Position numbers and translations under genes: made by a program
Shown: one piece after another, positions 18,657 through 27,719 of the stretch
Layout of the letters: the number at the start of each line of letters is the position of its first letter
How positions within the stretch are numbered: position 1 is the stretch's first letter
Origin: an uncultured Clostridia bacterium
GTDB taxonomy: Bacteria; Bacillota; Clostridia; Christensenellales; Borkfalkiaceae
Direction: 5' to 3'
Assembly: GCA_944330115.1 (NCBI GenBank)
Contig: CALVIN010000005.1
Coordinates: 1 to 41,541 of the forward strand
Length of the DNA stretch: 41,541 bases
Notes under the pieces: generated by a model
The model's database searches: none
What the model was told of the DNA's origin: nothing
The model's input: the letters and a program-made list of their open reading frames with translations, nothing else

Positions 18657-19865
18657 TTATACGGCGACGAAGTACCAATATGCCTCCATAAGCGTTGCCT
18701 TGAACCACGCCGCAACCTTCTCGGCATCGGTGAGCTCGTACGAGGGGATGCGCCCCTTTGCGGAGGGGTCGTTTTCGACGTCCTCGCTGTAATAGAACTC
18801 GAACAGCTTGTCCTCGGCCTCGTCGGAGCCGGGGAGAACGCTCTCGTCCTCCTCCGTTTGGGGATCGTCGGAGGGGAGCTCCTCGGTGTAGAGAAACACG
18901 CCCTTGCCGGCGGGGACGGCGACGGAGGTCACCGCAGAGCCCTCGAAGGCGCTTGCACCCACAAAGGTTATAGAGGCGGGAAGGGTGAGGCTTTTGAGCG
19001 ACAGGCAATAGGAGAAGGCGCCGTCGCCTATGCTTGTGACCGTATCGGGGAGGGTGATATCGGTGAGGGCGGCACAGCCGCCGAACGCCGCATAGCCCAC
19101 CTCCGTTATATCGCCGAGGAAGGTGACCTTTTCGATGCCCTCGCACGAGCCGAATGAGATGGCCGTTATTTCGGTTACGCCTGCGGGAATGACGAGCTCG
19201 CCCGTGAGGGCGTCGCAATCGTAAAAGGCATAGGGCTCTATTGCGGTGAGCGTGGAGGGCAGGTTGATATCTGAGCTTTCGTCGGCATTTATTTGCGCGA
19301 GAGCGGCGCAGCCGTAAAAATCTCTGTCTCCTATGGCGGTGACGCCCTCGGCTATTTCAACGCTTTCAAGCGAGGTACAGTCGGCAAAGGTGCTGAACGA
19401 CGTATCGAGCGTGGACGGAAGCGAGACTGTGGCGATATTTACGCAAAAGGCGAACGCCGCGCCGCCCGTCGTCTGCACGCCCTCCTCTATCACCACGCTC
19501 TTTAAGCTGCGGCACTGAATAAAGGCCTGTTCGCCCACGCCGCGCACCTCGGTGCCGTTGACTTCGGCGGGGACGACGAGGTTTACGGGCGAGCCCGAGT
19601 AGCCCGTTATCATGTAATACGCGCCCTCGGGAGCGGCCTCCGGTGCGGACGAAGCGGCGCCCTCGCCGTCCTCTGAGGGGGCCGAGGGGTCCTCGGCAAA
19701 GTTATCGGTGCGGAGCTCCTCGCCCGAAGAGGAATAGAGGGTGTATTCAATATAAGTTTCCTGCGCGCAGCCCGAAATTGCGGGAAGGCCGCAAAGAAGC
19801 AGCGCCGCGGCAGCGGCGCCCGCCAAAAATTTCAACTTCATATCGTATTGCCGTATTTGCCCCAT
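18657..19865 (-). CDS. BspA-type leucine-rich-repeat lipoprotein
   Basis: A 402-aa surface lipoprotein. A lipobox ISGC ends a hydrophobic signal (FLAGAAAAALLLCGLPAISG), so Cys about 33 would be lipidated. A Glu/Ser/Pro-rich spacer follows, then about eight repeats of the LRR_5 type (for example AFIQCRSLKSVVIEEGV, AFGGCAALTDITLPDTV). Such repeats usually mediate binding to host or bacterial partners. An acidic linker and a short C-terminal segment end the protein. An in-frame ATG at 19841 (MKLKF) gives a more typical signal peptide, and neither start has a strong SD. It lies between spoVM and rpmB, where Bacillus has nothing, so it is an accessory insertion. Confidence 0.85.
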   Translation of the reverse strand: MGQIRQYDMKLKFLAGAAAAALLLCGLPAISGCAQETYIEYTLYSSSGEELRTDNFAEDPSAPSEDGEGAASSAPEAAPEGAYYMITGYSGSPVNLVVPAEVNGTEVRGVGEQAFIQCRSLKSVVIEEGVQTTGGAAFAFCVNIATVSLPSTLDTSFSTFADCTSLESVEIAEGVTAIGDRDFYGCAALAQINADESSDINLPSTLTAIEPYAFYDCDALTGELVIPAGVTEITAISFGSCEGIEKVTFLGDITEVGYAAFGGCAALTDITLPDTVTSIGDGAFSYCLSLKSLTLPASITFVGASAFEGSAVTSVAVPAGKGVFLYTEELPSDDPQTEEDESVLPGSDEAEDKLFEFYYSEDVENDPSAKGRIPSYELTDAEKVAAWFKATLMEAYWYFVAV

Positions 19866-19970
19866 AAAACCTGCGGGGCGTATAAAGTATATTTATAACG
19901 CTATTATTTTATCATAAGCGGCCGCCCGCCGCAAGAAAAACACGCTGAATATATTGTGAAAACATAAAAA

Positions 19971-20010
19971 CGGCGCGGCGCGCAGAGCTGCAACTCTGCG
20001 CGCCGCGCCG
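19971..20010 (-). terminator. terminator of the yicC-to-spoVM operon
   Basis: A perfect 17-bp stem (CGGCGCGGCGCGCAGAG, 6-nt loop) followed on the minus strand by TTTTTATGTTTT. It lies about 25 bp after the spoVM stop, closing the long operon and insulating the LRR gene. Confidence 0.9.
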
Positions 20011-20035
20011 TTTGGCTGCGTAAAATACCCCGCCG

Positions 20036-20110
20036 CTATGCCCGCCTTTTTAAGAGCAGGCCGAGCGCCTTGCGCACGGGCACGGGCGGCTTTACGCATA
20101 TTACTACCAT
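20036..20110 (-). CDS. spoVM: stage V sporulation protein M (24 codons)
   Basis: A 24-aa peptide, read as MVVICVKPPVPV then RKALGLLLKRRA. B. subtilis SpoVM is a 26-aa amphipathic helix that marks the convex forespore membrane and anchors the SpoIVA coat basement. Here Lys7 and Pro9 align exactly with the family's Lys7 and Pro9, followed by a hydrophobic Leu run and a basic tail. The gene lies directly after thiN, the same slot as in B. subtilis (thiN-spoVM-rpmB). It starts 11 nt after the thiN stop with no close SD. An in-frame TTG at 20119 would be better spaced from GGGGAG but adds three residues. It is the best evidence here that the organism sporulates. Confidence 0.75.
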   Translation of the reverse strand: MVVICVKPPVPVRKALGLLLKRRA

Positions 20111-20120
20111 CTTGTTCAAA

Positions 20121-20723
20121 TTACACGCTCCCCAGATTGATTATTATGAGGGCGGTACCCCCGCCGAAGGCGACGTATGCGCCCGCCTCCTCCACTATGT
20201 TGGAGACGCCGCGGCACTCGCCGTAAAATATCGCTTCGGGATAGGAATATTTGAGCCCCCTGCTATCAAGTATATGCAGCGGCGCCGAAAAGGGGAACAC
20301 CGATATCGTCTTGCCGACGTACTCCCCAAGCTCCGCCCTGCCGCGGCAGGGGAAAATTATCGTGCTCTGGCTTATGAGGCGGGCGTGCACGCCGCGCTCT
20401 ATGCAGTAATACAGCAGCTGCAGGTTGCCCAAAAAGTGGTCTTCCCTGCCGCCGAACGCGCCGTATATGTCTATCTCGGTGACGCCGTCGGCTATCATCT
20501 TGCGCACGGCTATCTCGCCGTCGGTGAAGTTCTTTTCGGAGGGGTAAATCTCGTCGGGCGGGGGAACGGGGCGCTCGGTCAGGCTGTCGAAGTCGCCGAT
20601 GTTCTTGTATATCTCTACCCTGCCCTTTGCCCAGGCGTAGGCACCGTCGCAGCAGTATACGCGGAAGCCCCTGGGTATTTCGCCAGAATACGGCGAGCCG
20701 TTTAAAAGCAGTATGCCCTTCAT
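20121..20723 (-). CDS. thiN: thiamine pyrophosphokinase
   Basis: A 200-aa enzyme that pyrophosphorylates thiamine to ThDP using ATP. The motifs are CCDGAYAWA, IGDFDSL, the Mg/ATP segment EKNFTDGEIA, and GGREDHFLGNLQLL (the family GGR-DH-L-N motif). The C-terminal beta domain contributes to the thiamine site. Its start overlaps the rpe stop by 4 bp (ATGA type), showing translational coupling. It is followed by spoVM and the operon terminator. No thiamine biosynthesis genes are nearby, consistent with salvage. Confidence 0.95.
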   Translation of the reverse strand: MKGILLLNGSPYSGEIPRGFRVYCCDGAYAWAKGRVEIYKNIGDFDSLTERPVPPPDEIYPSEKNFTDGEIAVRKMIADGVTEIDIYGAFGGREDHFLGNLQLLYYCIERGVHARLISQSTIIFPCRGRAELGEYVGKTISVFPFSAPLHILDSRGLKYSYPEAIFYGECRGVSNIVEEAGAYVAFGGGTALIIINLGSV

Positions 20724-21388
20724 TGCCCGCGAAGTTCCCTTACGGCTTCGGCAAAATCCGGTGCGGAGAAGAGCGCCGAGCCTGCGACGAGCACGTTTGC
20801 GCCCGCCTCGGTCACAAGGCGCGCCGTGTGCGCGTTTATGCCGCCGTCTACCTCGATATCGAGTTCGGGCTTGCCGCAGGATATTGCATACTGCCGCGCC
20901 GCTCTTATCTTATCCAAAACGCCCTCGATGAACTTCTGGCCGCCGTAGCCGGGGAACACGCTCATCAGAAGCACCATGTCGCACAGGTCGAACACGGGGA
21001 AGAGCCTTTCGACGGGGACGTCGGGGTTGACCACCGCGCCGCACTTTATGCCGTACGACCTGATGAGTTCGAGCGTTTCACGCAGGTATGAAGGGGAAAT
21101 TTTTGAGCACGCCTCGTAGTGGACGGTGATGATATCTGCGCCCGCCTCGGCAAAGAACTTTATCTGCGTTTGGGGGTGCTCTATCATGAGGTGCACGTCG
21201 AGCGGGAGGCGCGTTGCGGGGCGTATGTTTTTTACCATCTGCCCGCCGAAAGTTATGGGCGCGACGAAGGAGCCGTCCATTACGTCGCAATGAATGAGGT
21301 CGGCGCCCGAGCGCTCGCACAGGGCAACGGCCTCGCCCATGCGCGAAAAGTCTGCCGAAAGTATGGAAGGCGCAATTTTTATCTGCAT
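20720..21388 (-). CDS. rpe: ribulose-phosphate 3-epimerase
   Basis: A 222-aa TIM-barrel epimerase linking ribulose-5-P and xylulose-5-P in the pentose phosphate pathway. APSILSADF at the N-terminus, HCDVMDGSFVAPITFG (metal His and catalytic Asp), HLMIE, and DIEVDGGIN near the C-terminus are all present. The phosphate loop reads MSVFPGYGGQ, where most homologues have MTVNPGFGGQ. It is 84 bp after rlmN. In Bacillus, prpC, prkC and rsgA lie between these genes; they are absent here. Confidence 0.96.
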   Translation of the reverse strand: MQIKIAPSILSADFSRMGEAVALCERSGADLIHCDVMDGSFVAPITFGGQMVKNIRPATRLPLDVHLMIEHPQTQIKFFAEAGADIITVHYEACSKISPSYLRETLELIRSYGIKCGAVVNPDVPVERLFPVFDLCDMVLLMSVFPGYGGQKFIEGVLDKIRAARQYAISCGKPELDIEVDGGINAHTARLVTEAGANVLVAGSALFSAPDFAEAVRELRGQ

Positions 21389-21472
21389 AGTAGTTCTCCG
21401 TATTGTATTGCGTTTAAAATGTGTTTTGCGGCCTGCGCCGCATATATAATTGCCTGCGCCGCGTATTGTGGC

Positions 21473-22510
21473 TCAGCCCTTTAAATAGGAGGCGCGCAGC
21501 TGCCCGCAGGCACCGCCTATATCGGCGCCCGTTCTGCGGCGGAGGGTGGCCGATATGCCGCCCTCGGTGAGCGTTTTTAAAAACTCGTGCGCCATATTTT
21601 CGCTTGCCGCCATAAGCTTGCGCTCCTTTACCTCGTTGAGCCTGATGAGGTTGACGTGGCAAGGCCTGCCCTTGAGCAGCGCGATGAGCGCGCGGGCGTG
21701 GGAAATATCGGCATTTTCGCCCTCTATGAGCGAATACTCGAAGATATAGCGCCTGCCCGTCTTGTTGAAGTAGTTTGAGCAGGCATCTAAAATTTCGGCT
21801 ATGGTATAGCGCTTTGCGATCGGCATGGTGCGGGCGCGCTCTCCATCGCTTACGTTGTGGAGCGACACGGTGAGATTTACCGGCAGGCCCTCCTCGGCGA
21901 GGTCGTACATTCGGGGCACGAGGCCGCAGGTTGAGAGGCTTACGTTGCGGGGAGAGATGTTTATGCCGCCCTCCGCCGCCATGTCGCGTATGAATTTTAC
22001 GACGTTTTCGTAGTTATCGAGCGGCTCGCCGCTGCCCATGAGCACGACGTTTGTTACGGCGCGCTTTTCCGGCGTTCCGCCGTGCAGGGCGTTTACCTTT
22101 AACACCTGCGAGAGTATCTCGCCCGAGCTTAAATTGCGCACAAGTCCGCCGAGCGTGCTTGCGCAGAACTTACAGCCCATGCGGCAGCCCACCTGCGTGG
22201 ATACGCACTGCGTGTTGCCGTATTTATACTTCATCAAAACGCCCTCTATAATATTGCCGTCGGCAAGGCGGAAGAGGTATTTTTCGGTGCCGTCGGAGGA
22301 GGTGAGCGTTTGCACTATCTCTATGGCGCAGTCCTCGAACCTCTCCAAGAGGCGGGAGGTAAAAGCCTTGGGCAGGGCGGGTATATCGGATATATTGTGC
22401 CCGCGCATTATGCCGCTGAACAGCTGTTTGGCGCGGAAGGGCTTTTCGCCCATCTCGGCAACGAGCGCCTTGAGCTCGTCGAAGTTGTAGTTTTGCAGTA
22501 TCTCTTTCAT
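21473..22510 (-). CDS. rlmN: 23S rRNA (A2503-C2)/tRNA (A37-C2) methyltransferase
   Basis: A 345-aa radical-SAM methyltransferase. The cluster motif C-x3-C-x2-C is at Cys109, Cys113 and Cys116 (GCRMGCKFCAST). GSGEPLDNY and LSTCG follow, and a C-terminal Cys in GGACGQL takes part in methyl transfer. It methylates A2503 of 23S rRNA and A37 of some tRNAs. It lacks features that would separate out a Cfr-type C8 methylase, and the operon position supports RlmN. It is 6 bp after rsmB. Confidence 0.96.
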   Translation of the reverse strand: MKEILQNYNFDELKALVAEMGEKPFRAKQLFSGIMRGHNISDIPALPKAFTSRLLERFEDCAIEIVQTLTSSDGTEKYLFRLADGNIIEGVLMKYKYGNTQCVSTQVGCRMGCKFCASTLGGLVRNLSSGEILSQVLKVNALHGGTPEKRAVTNVVLMGSGEPLDNYENVVKFIRDMAAEGGINISPRNVSLSTCGLVPRMYDLAEEGLPVNLTVSLHNVSDGERARTMPIAKRYTIAEILDACSNYFNKTGRRYIFEYSLIEGENADISHARALIALLKGRPCHVNLIRLNEVKERKLMAASENMAHEFLKTLTEGGISATLRRRTGADIGGACGQLRASYLKG

Positions 22511-22516
22511 AAAAAC

Positions 22517-23773
22517 TCACTCCGCGCCGCCGTCTGCATGCGCGCTCTGCCCGTCCTTTACAAAGCGGGTGACGAAGAAGCCCGCGCCCAGCGATATGTG
22601 CGGCAAAAATTGCAGTCCGAACTTTGTGCGCCGCGAGGGCAGTTCGCAATTTGGAATATCGAGCGAAAAGCCGCAATTTTGCGCGAGGAAGTTGTATATC
22701 ACGCTGTCGTTCTCCTCCGGCAGGATAGAGCAGGTGGAATATATCAAGGTGCCGCCCGGCCGCACGTAGCGGGCGCAGTTGGCTATTATTTTAAGCTGCA
22801 GCGCCGAGAGCGAGGGGATATCCTCCTCCCTGCGGAAGAGCTTTATATCGGGATTCTCGCAAATGACGCCGCTGCCCGAGCAGGGGACGTCGCACAGCAC
22901 GCAGTCGAAGGCGCCCTCCCACTCTCTATTGAACGCCGAGGCGTCGCCCACGGTGACTGTTATGTTGTGCGCGCCCATGCGCGAGGCGTAGCTTTTTATT
23001 AGCTCGGCGCGGTGGGGATGAAGCTCCTGCGAGGTGACGGAAGCGCACTTTTTTGAAAGAAGCACGCTCTTGCCGCCGGGCGCCGCGCAGGCGTCGAGCA
23101 ACCTGTCGCAGGGCGGCACAACCGAACATATGGCGACCGAGCCCACCGACTGGAAGGTGTAGTCGCCCCTATCGTACCCTGCATCGCGCACAAAATTTTT
23201 GAAGATATACACATGGGGGAAGGGCGTTGAGATGTGCTCGCCCTTGAGCTCCCCCTCCCTTTCAAAGCGCACGCACACGCCGGGCGATTGGGCGGAGAGT
23301 ATGGCCTCGGCCTCGCCCTTATAGCTGCGGCGCACCTTTTTGGCGAGCCACAGCGGCGACGAGGTGACGACCGACAGCCGCTCGTCCGCGCCCGAGGGAG
23401 GGGGCGGCAGCTTGTACGAGCGCAAAAAGGCGTTTATAAAGCCCGCCGCGCCGCCCTTGCCCAGCTTTTTTATGAGGTCTACCGCGCAGTCCACCACCAT
23501 ATAGCCGTGCTTTTGCATAAATTCGAGCATATACAGCGCTATCTTTAATATCAGCCGCACGGGGGCCTTGGGGCTCTTTTGGCAATTTGCCGCTATTATA
23601 TAGTTTAAATACACGTCCTTTTCGAGCACGCCGTAGCAAATTTTTGAGGTGCGCGGGCGCGCCGAGGGCTCTATGGTCGTGGAAGTTAATGCCTGCTTTA
23701 AGTAGGCGCCGCCAAAATACACCTGCGAGAGGACGAGGTAGGGATCGGTGAGCGGGTTATTCAAATGTATCAC
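22517..23773 (-). CDS. rsmB: 16S rRNA (cytosine-967-C5)-methyltransferase
   Basis: A 418-aa protein with an N-terminal NusB-like RNA-binding domain (residues about 1-130) and a C-terminal Rossmann methyltransferase. The SAM motif is DACAAPGGKSVLLS, motif IV PCSGSG carries the release cysteine, and YSTCS carries the nucleophilic cysteine. Length is slightly below the usual 430-450 aa. It overlaps the fmt 3' end by 17 bp. Part of the translation-quality block def-fmt-rsmB-rlmN. Confidence 0.95.
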   Translation of the reverse strand: MIHLNNPLTDPYLVLSQVYFGGAYLKQALTSTTIEPSARPRTSKICYGVLEKDVYLNYIIAANCQKSPKAPVRLILKIALYMLEFMQKHGYMVVDCAVDLIKKLGKGGAAGFINAFLRSYKLPPPPSGADERLSVVTSSPLWLAKKVRRSYKGEAEAILSAQSPGVCVRFEREGELKGEHISTPFPHVYIFKNFVRDAGYDRGDYTFQSVGSVAICSVVPPCDRLLDACAAPGGKSVLLSKKCASVTSQELHPHRAELIKSYASRMGAHNITVTVGDASAFNREWEGAFDCVLCDVPCSGSGVICENPDIKLFRREEDIPSLSALQLKIIANCARYVRPGGTLIYSTCSILPEENDSVIYNFLAQNCGFSLDIPNCELPSRRTKFGLQFLPHISLGAGFFVTRFVKDGQSAHADGGAE

Positions 23774-24674
23774 CTGCCGCGATCTTTCTGCCGTTTAAGA
23801 TATCGGCGGCCGAAAGGCGCTTGCCGCCCGCAAACTGGGCCTCGGTTATAAGCACCGCGCCCTCGCCGCAGAACACCTTTACGCCCTTTTTGGTCACCTC
23901 GGCAACGGTGCCCGCGGGGCCGCTTCCTTCGGCAATATATGCGCGGTAAAAGTTTACGTTGCCCCCCTTGAAAGAGGCATACGCCGCGGGAGAGGGGCTC
24001 ATTGCGTTTATGAGGGCGCACACCCTGCTTGCGGGGGCGGTAAAATGCACCTTGGCGTCCTCCTTTTTTATCTTTGTGCAGTAGGTGGCCGCACCCTCGT
24101 TTTGCAGCAGCAGGTTAGTATCGCCCGCCGCTATCAGGTCGTACGCCTCGCACAGCGCCTCGGCGGCGAGGGAGGACAGCTTTTCGGAGAGCTCTCCGCA
24201 CGTCTGCCCCTGCGATATGGCGCAACGCTTTACGAGCAGCATGTCGCCCGCGTCGAGGGCGAGTTCGGTCTTCATTATGGTCACGCCCGTCACCTCTTCG
24301 CCGGCAAGTATGGCCGATTGAACGGGCGACGCGCCCCTGTGTTTGGGTAAGAGCGACGCGTGGGCGTTCCACACGCCGAGGGGGAAACTTTCGAGCACCT
24401 CGCGCGTGAGCAGCTGGCCGTAGGCGCAGGTGAACATGGCATCAGCGCCCAGCGCTTTAAGCTCTTCCACATGCTCGCGTATCTTTTTGAACTGATAGAC
24501 GGGTATGCCGTGCGAAAGGGCGCACACCTTTACCGGGGGCGGCGTGAGCACGCCCTTGCGGCCGAAGGGCTTATCTTCGCGCGTGACGACGGCGACGATA
24601 TCGCACCCCTTATTTATGAGCGCTTGAAGCGGGGCGACGGCAAACTGCGGCGTGCCTGCAAAAATTATCTTCAT
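23757..24674 (-). CDS. fmt: methionyl-tRNA formyltransferase
   Basis: A 305-aa enzyme that formylates initiator Met-tRNA using 10-formyl-THF. IIFAGTPQFAVAPLQALI at the N-terminus and SLLPKHRGASPVQSAIL are diagnostic; the latter follows the catalytic NAH. The Asp in LDAGDML completes the catalytic set. The C-terminal OB domain binds tRNA. It is 21 bp after def, the usual def-fmt pair whose products act in sequence on N-formylmethionine. Confidence 0.96.
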   Translation of the reverse strand: MKIIFAGTPQFAVAPLQALINKGCDIVAVVTREDKPFGRKGVLTPPPVKVCALSHGIPVYQFKKIREHVEELKALGADAMFTCAYGQLLTREVLESFPLGVWNAHASLLPKHRGASPVQSAILAGEEVTGVTIMKTELALDAGDMLLVKRCAISQGQTCGELSEKLSSLAAEALCEAYDLIAAGDTNLLLQNEGAATYCTKIKKEDAKVHFTAPASRVCALINAMSPSPAAYASFKGGNVNFYRAYIAEGSGPAGTVAEVTKKGVKVFCGEGAVLITEAQFAGGKRLSAADILNGRKIAAGDTFE

Positions 24675-24695
24675 ATGGCCTCCGTTACAAAAAGG

Positions 24696-25205
24696 TTATG
24701 CGTTGCCGCCCTCGTCCCCGCCCTCTTTTGCGGGTATGCGGCGGCCCTCCGCGTCGATATCATACACCTCCACGGCCTTATCCGTGTATATTATGCCGTC
24801 GAGGTGGTCGAGCTCGTGGCAGACTGCGCGGGCAAAGAAGCCCTCGGCAGTTAATTTGTGCTTGCGGCCGTGCCTGTCGCGGTATTCTATCTTTACCTTT
24901 TCGGGGCGGACGACGGTGCCCTGCTTGCCCTTTACCGAAAGGCAGCCCTCGGGCCCCACCTGCTCGCCCTTTTGCGAATACATCACTGGATTTACAAATT
25001 CAAAGAAGCCCTCGTCGACGTCGACTACCACGACGCGCGCATCGACGCCTATCTGGGGCGCGGCAAGGCCTGCGCCGTCCTCAGCGCGGACGGTGGTTTT
25101 CATGTCGTCCAAGAGCGCGGCAAGCTCGCCGCCGAAATTTTTGACCTCTTTGCACACCTTGCGCAGGATAGGGTCGCCGACCTGCACTACATACCTCTGT
25201 GCCAT
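24696..25205 (-). CDS. def: peptide deformylase
   Basis: A 169-aa metalloenzyme that removes the N-formyl group from nascent proteins. Its three motifs are GAGLAAPQIG, EGCLSV (Cys metal ligand) and HELDHLDG (two His ligands and the catalytic Glu). A Gly/Asp-rich extension at the C-terminus (RIPAKEGGDEGGNA) goes slightly beyond the core. It starts 139 bp after priA. That gap carries an AT-only tract with a 24-bp direct repeat, so def may have its own promoter, though I cannot assign one. Confidence 0.96.
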   Translation of the reverse strand: MAQRYVVQVGDPILRKVCKEVKNFGGELAALLDDMKTTVRAEDGAGLAAPQIGVDARVVVVDVDEGFFEFVNPVMYSQKGEQVGPEGCLSVKGKQGTVVRPEKVKIEYRDRHGRKHKLTAEGFFARAVCHELDHLDGIIYTDKAVEVYDIDAEGRRIPAKEGGDEGGNA

Positions 25206-25229
25206 TTTTAACCTCTGAATATTTTAATA

Positions 25230-25284
25230 TTTTAATAAATATAATTTATTTTTTTATTTATTTTAATAAATACAATTTATTTTT
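25230..25284. repeat. 24-bp direct repeat in an AT-only tract
   Basis: Two copies of a TTTTAATAAATAYAATTTAT-type unit, 25230-25253 and 25261-25284, differing at one base (Y = T or C). Each is itself nearly palindromic (AATAAAT/ATTTATT). They lie between priA and def, just upstream of def on the minus strand. Confidence 0.7.
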
Positions 25285-25344
25285 GCGTGTCGCCGGAAGA
25301 TAAGGCATAAAGCGCATAAAAAATTGCCCCTTAATGCCGCAAAT

Positions 25345-27516
25345 TTATGAAAGATTTACGGGGTTTTCCTCTACATACGCGAGCGCCTTTGCCGTGGAAT
25401 ACTGCACGGCAAGATCGTAAATTTTTGGCAGCAGCTTTGAGCTTGCAAGGCGCATGAGCACCTGATAGCGCACCTTGCCCTGTATTTTTTTTATGGGGGA
25501 GTGCATTTTATTTAAAAATATGAACTCGTTTGGGGTGCGCTCGCGCAGCGCCTCGCAGCCGAAGTACACGCCCTTTAGCGCCTCCAGCGCGGCGCCGTCC
25601 TCCGCGGCCGTCACCATCACCCTGCAAATTAAAGAAAAGGGCGGGAAATTTGTCGTTTTGCGGAGGTCTATCTCGTTGTTGAAGAAGCCCTTGTAGTCGT
25701 AGTTTACGGCATAGCGCAGTATGTAATTTTCGGGCGAGTAGGTCTGCAATACCACCTTGCCTGCCTCGCCCGCCCTGCCGCTGCGCCCCGAGACCTGCGT
25801 TATAAGCTGAAAGGTGCGCTCGCCCGCGCGGTAGTCCGAAAAGTGCAGGCTCATATCGGCGTCGAGTATGCCCACGAGCGTGACCGAGGGGAAGTCGTGC
25901 CCCTTGGCTATCATCTGTGTGCCCACGAGGATATCGGCCTTTTTATCGGCAAACTGTTTGAGTATTTTATAGTGCCCCTCCTTGCCGGAGGTGGTATCGA
26001 CGTCCATGCGCAGTATGCGCGCCGAGGGGAAGAGCTGTTTTAAATCGGCGACGACGCGCTGCGTGCCCGTGCCGCCGTACCTTAAATGCAGGCCGCCGCA
26101 TTCGGGACAGGCGCGCGGCATGCGGTATTTTGCGCCGCAGTAGTGGCATTTTAAACAGTTTTCATCCGAATGGTAGGCGAGCGACACGTCGCAGTGCTCG
26201 CACTTTAACACATAGCCGCAGTCCTGGCATATTACGGTGTGCGAATAGCCCCGCCTGTTCAAAAATATTATGGCCTGCCTGCCCTTTTCAAGCACATCGG
26301 CAAGCTCTTCGCGCAGAATGGCCGAAAAGGCCGAGTTGTTGCCGCGCTTTACCTCTTTGCGCATATCGGCTATGGTTATGTGCGGCAGCGGCCTGCCGTT
26401 TATGCGCTCGGTGAGCGTTATAAGATTGTATTCGCCCGAAACGGCCTTTGCGTAGCTCTCCACCGAGGGGGTGGCGCTGCCGAGCACCAGCTTGCAGCCG
26501 TTGTATTTTGCGCGCATCTGCGCCACTTCCACCGTGGAATAGCGCGGGGCCGACTCGGAAAAATAGGAGCCGTCGTGCTCCTCGTCGATAATTATCGCGC
26601 CGACGTTCTCCACGGGGGAGAATATCGCGCTGCGCGCGCCTATGGCTATCTTTGCCTCGCCCGATTTAAGCCTCCACCACTCGTCGAAGCGTTCGCCCGC
26701 CGAGAGGCCGCTGTGCAGTATGGCGGCCTTGTCGCCGAAGCGGCGTTTCAGCTGCGAGAACATCTGCGGCGTTAAAGAGATTTCGGGCACTAAAAATATG
26801 GCCGTTTTGCCCGCGGCGAGCGCGCGGCTTATTACGTTTAAATATATCTCCGTTTTGCCGCTGCCCGTGACGCCGTGAATGAGCTGCACGGTGTGCCCGT
26901 CGCTTTCGATGCTTTTAAGCGCGGCCTGCTGGGCGGGGGTGAGCACCTTTTGCTCCTCCTGCCCCTCCTCGTATCCGCCGGGGGCGCGGTTTATTTTAAT
27001 TTTTACAAGCTCGGCGCCGCCCTTTTCTATCACCGAATTTACCGCGCCGCGGCCGAAACTTTCGCAGCAGGCGACATACTCCGCCTCGCCGCAGCTATTT
27101 AAATATTCCAAAAATTCGCGCTGTTTTTTGGCCGTCTTTGAAAGGGCGATATCTGAAGATTTCAGGCGCACTACCTTTTTATAAACTTCGTGCACGCGGC
27201 CGGCGCGCATCTCCGCGGGAATGAACAGCCGCAGACACACCGCCTTGGGAACACGGTAGCGCTGCGCAAGACCCTGCATGAGGGCGAAGCACTCCTTGCC
27301 CAGGGCGGGCGGCTCGTCGTAGACGGAGGCGACGGGCTTTATTCTTTCGGGCGGGAAATCGCTCTTTTCTGAAAGGGCGACCACAAACCCGTCGACCGTC
27401 CTGCCGCCGAAGGGCACCTTTACGCGGCAGCCCTCGCGCACGTCATCGCCGCAGGAATATTCAAATATTTTGTCCACCTGGGCGTGAGCTATGTCTACGA
27501 TTACCTGAGCGTACAT
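25345..27516 (-). CDS. priA: primosomal protein N' (replication restart helicase)
   Basis: A 723-aa helicase that reloads the replisome at stalled forks. The N-terminal 3'-DNA-end binding domain is followed by Walker A GVTGSGKTEIYL and DEEHDGSY. The zinc-binding insert, starting CQDCGYVLKCEHC and running through C-x2-C pairs to CPECGG, holds eight cysteines in four pairs. QVSGRSGRAG is motif VI. Length is normal. In Bacillus coaBC lies between rpoZ and priA; here there is only a 203-bp AT-rich spacer. Confidence 0.96.
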   Translation of the reverse strand: MYAQVIVDIAHAQVDKIFEYSCGDDVREGCRVKVPFGGRTVDGFVVALSEKSDFPPERIKPVASVYDEPPALGKECFALMQGLAQRYRVPKAVCLRLFIPAEMRAGRVHEVYKKVVRLKSSDIALSKTAKKQREFLEYLNSCGEAEYVACCESFGRGAVNSVIEKGGAELVKIKINRAPGGYEEGQEEQKVLTPAQQAALKSIESDGHTVQLIHGVTGSGKTEIYLNVISRALAAGKTAIFLVPEISLTPQMFSQLKRRFGDKAAILHSGLSAGERFDEWWRLKSGEAKIAIGARSAIFSPVENVGAIIIDEEHDGSYFSESAPRYSTVEVAQMRAKYNGCKLVLGSATPSVESYAKAVSGEYNLITLTERINGRPLPHITIADMRKEVKRGNNSAFSAILREELADVLEKGRQAIIFLNRRGYSHTVICQDCGYVLKCEHCDVSLAYHSDENCLKCHYCGAKYRMPRACPECGGLHLRYGGTGTQRVVADLKQLFPSARILRMDVDTTSGKEGHYKILKQFADKKADILVGTQMIAKGHDFPSVTLVGILDADMSLHFSDYRAGERTFQLITQVSGRSGRAGEAGKVVLQTYSPENYILRYAVNYDYKGFFNNEIDLRKTTNFPPFSLICRVMVTAAEDGAALEALKGVYFGCEALRERTPNEFIFLNKMHSPIKKIQGKVRYQVLMRLASSKLLPKIYDLAVQYSTAKALAYVEENPVNLS

Positions 27517-27719
27517 AATTTTTAAATAAATTATTTTTAATTTTTATTTTTATTTTTTTCCGTTTTTTATTTGCCGCGGAAAGGGCAATAAAAATGCCGT
27601 TATTTTAACGATAAAATAATTATAAATTTATTTTTTGTTGAATATTTTTAAAGCAGCCCCTCGCTTTTGCGCAGGACTGCCTTAATACCTTTGGCTGCAA
27701 AAATGAGGGCCGAAAAAAA

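Noticed and set aside
19893-20099. 68-codon minus frame after thiN, overlapping spoVM in another frame.
   Set aside because: It runs straight through the terminator stem; the spoVM frame fits a known family and slot.
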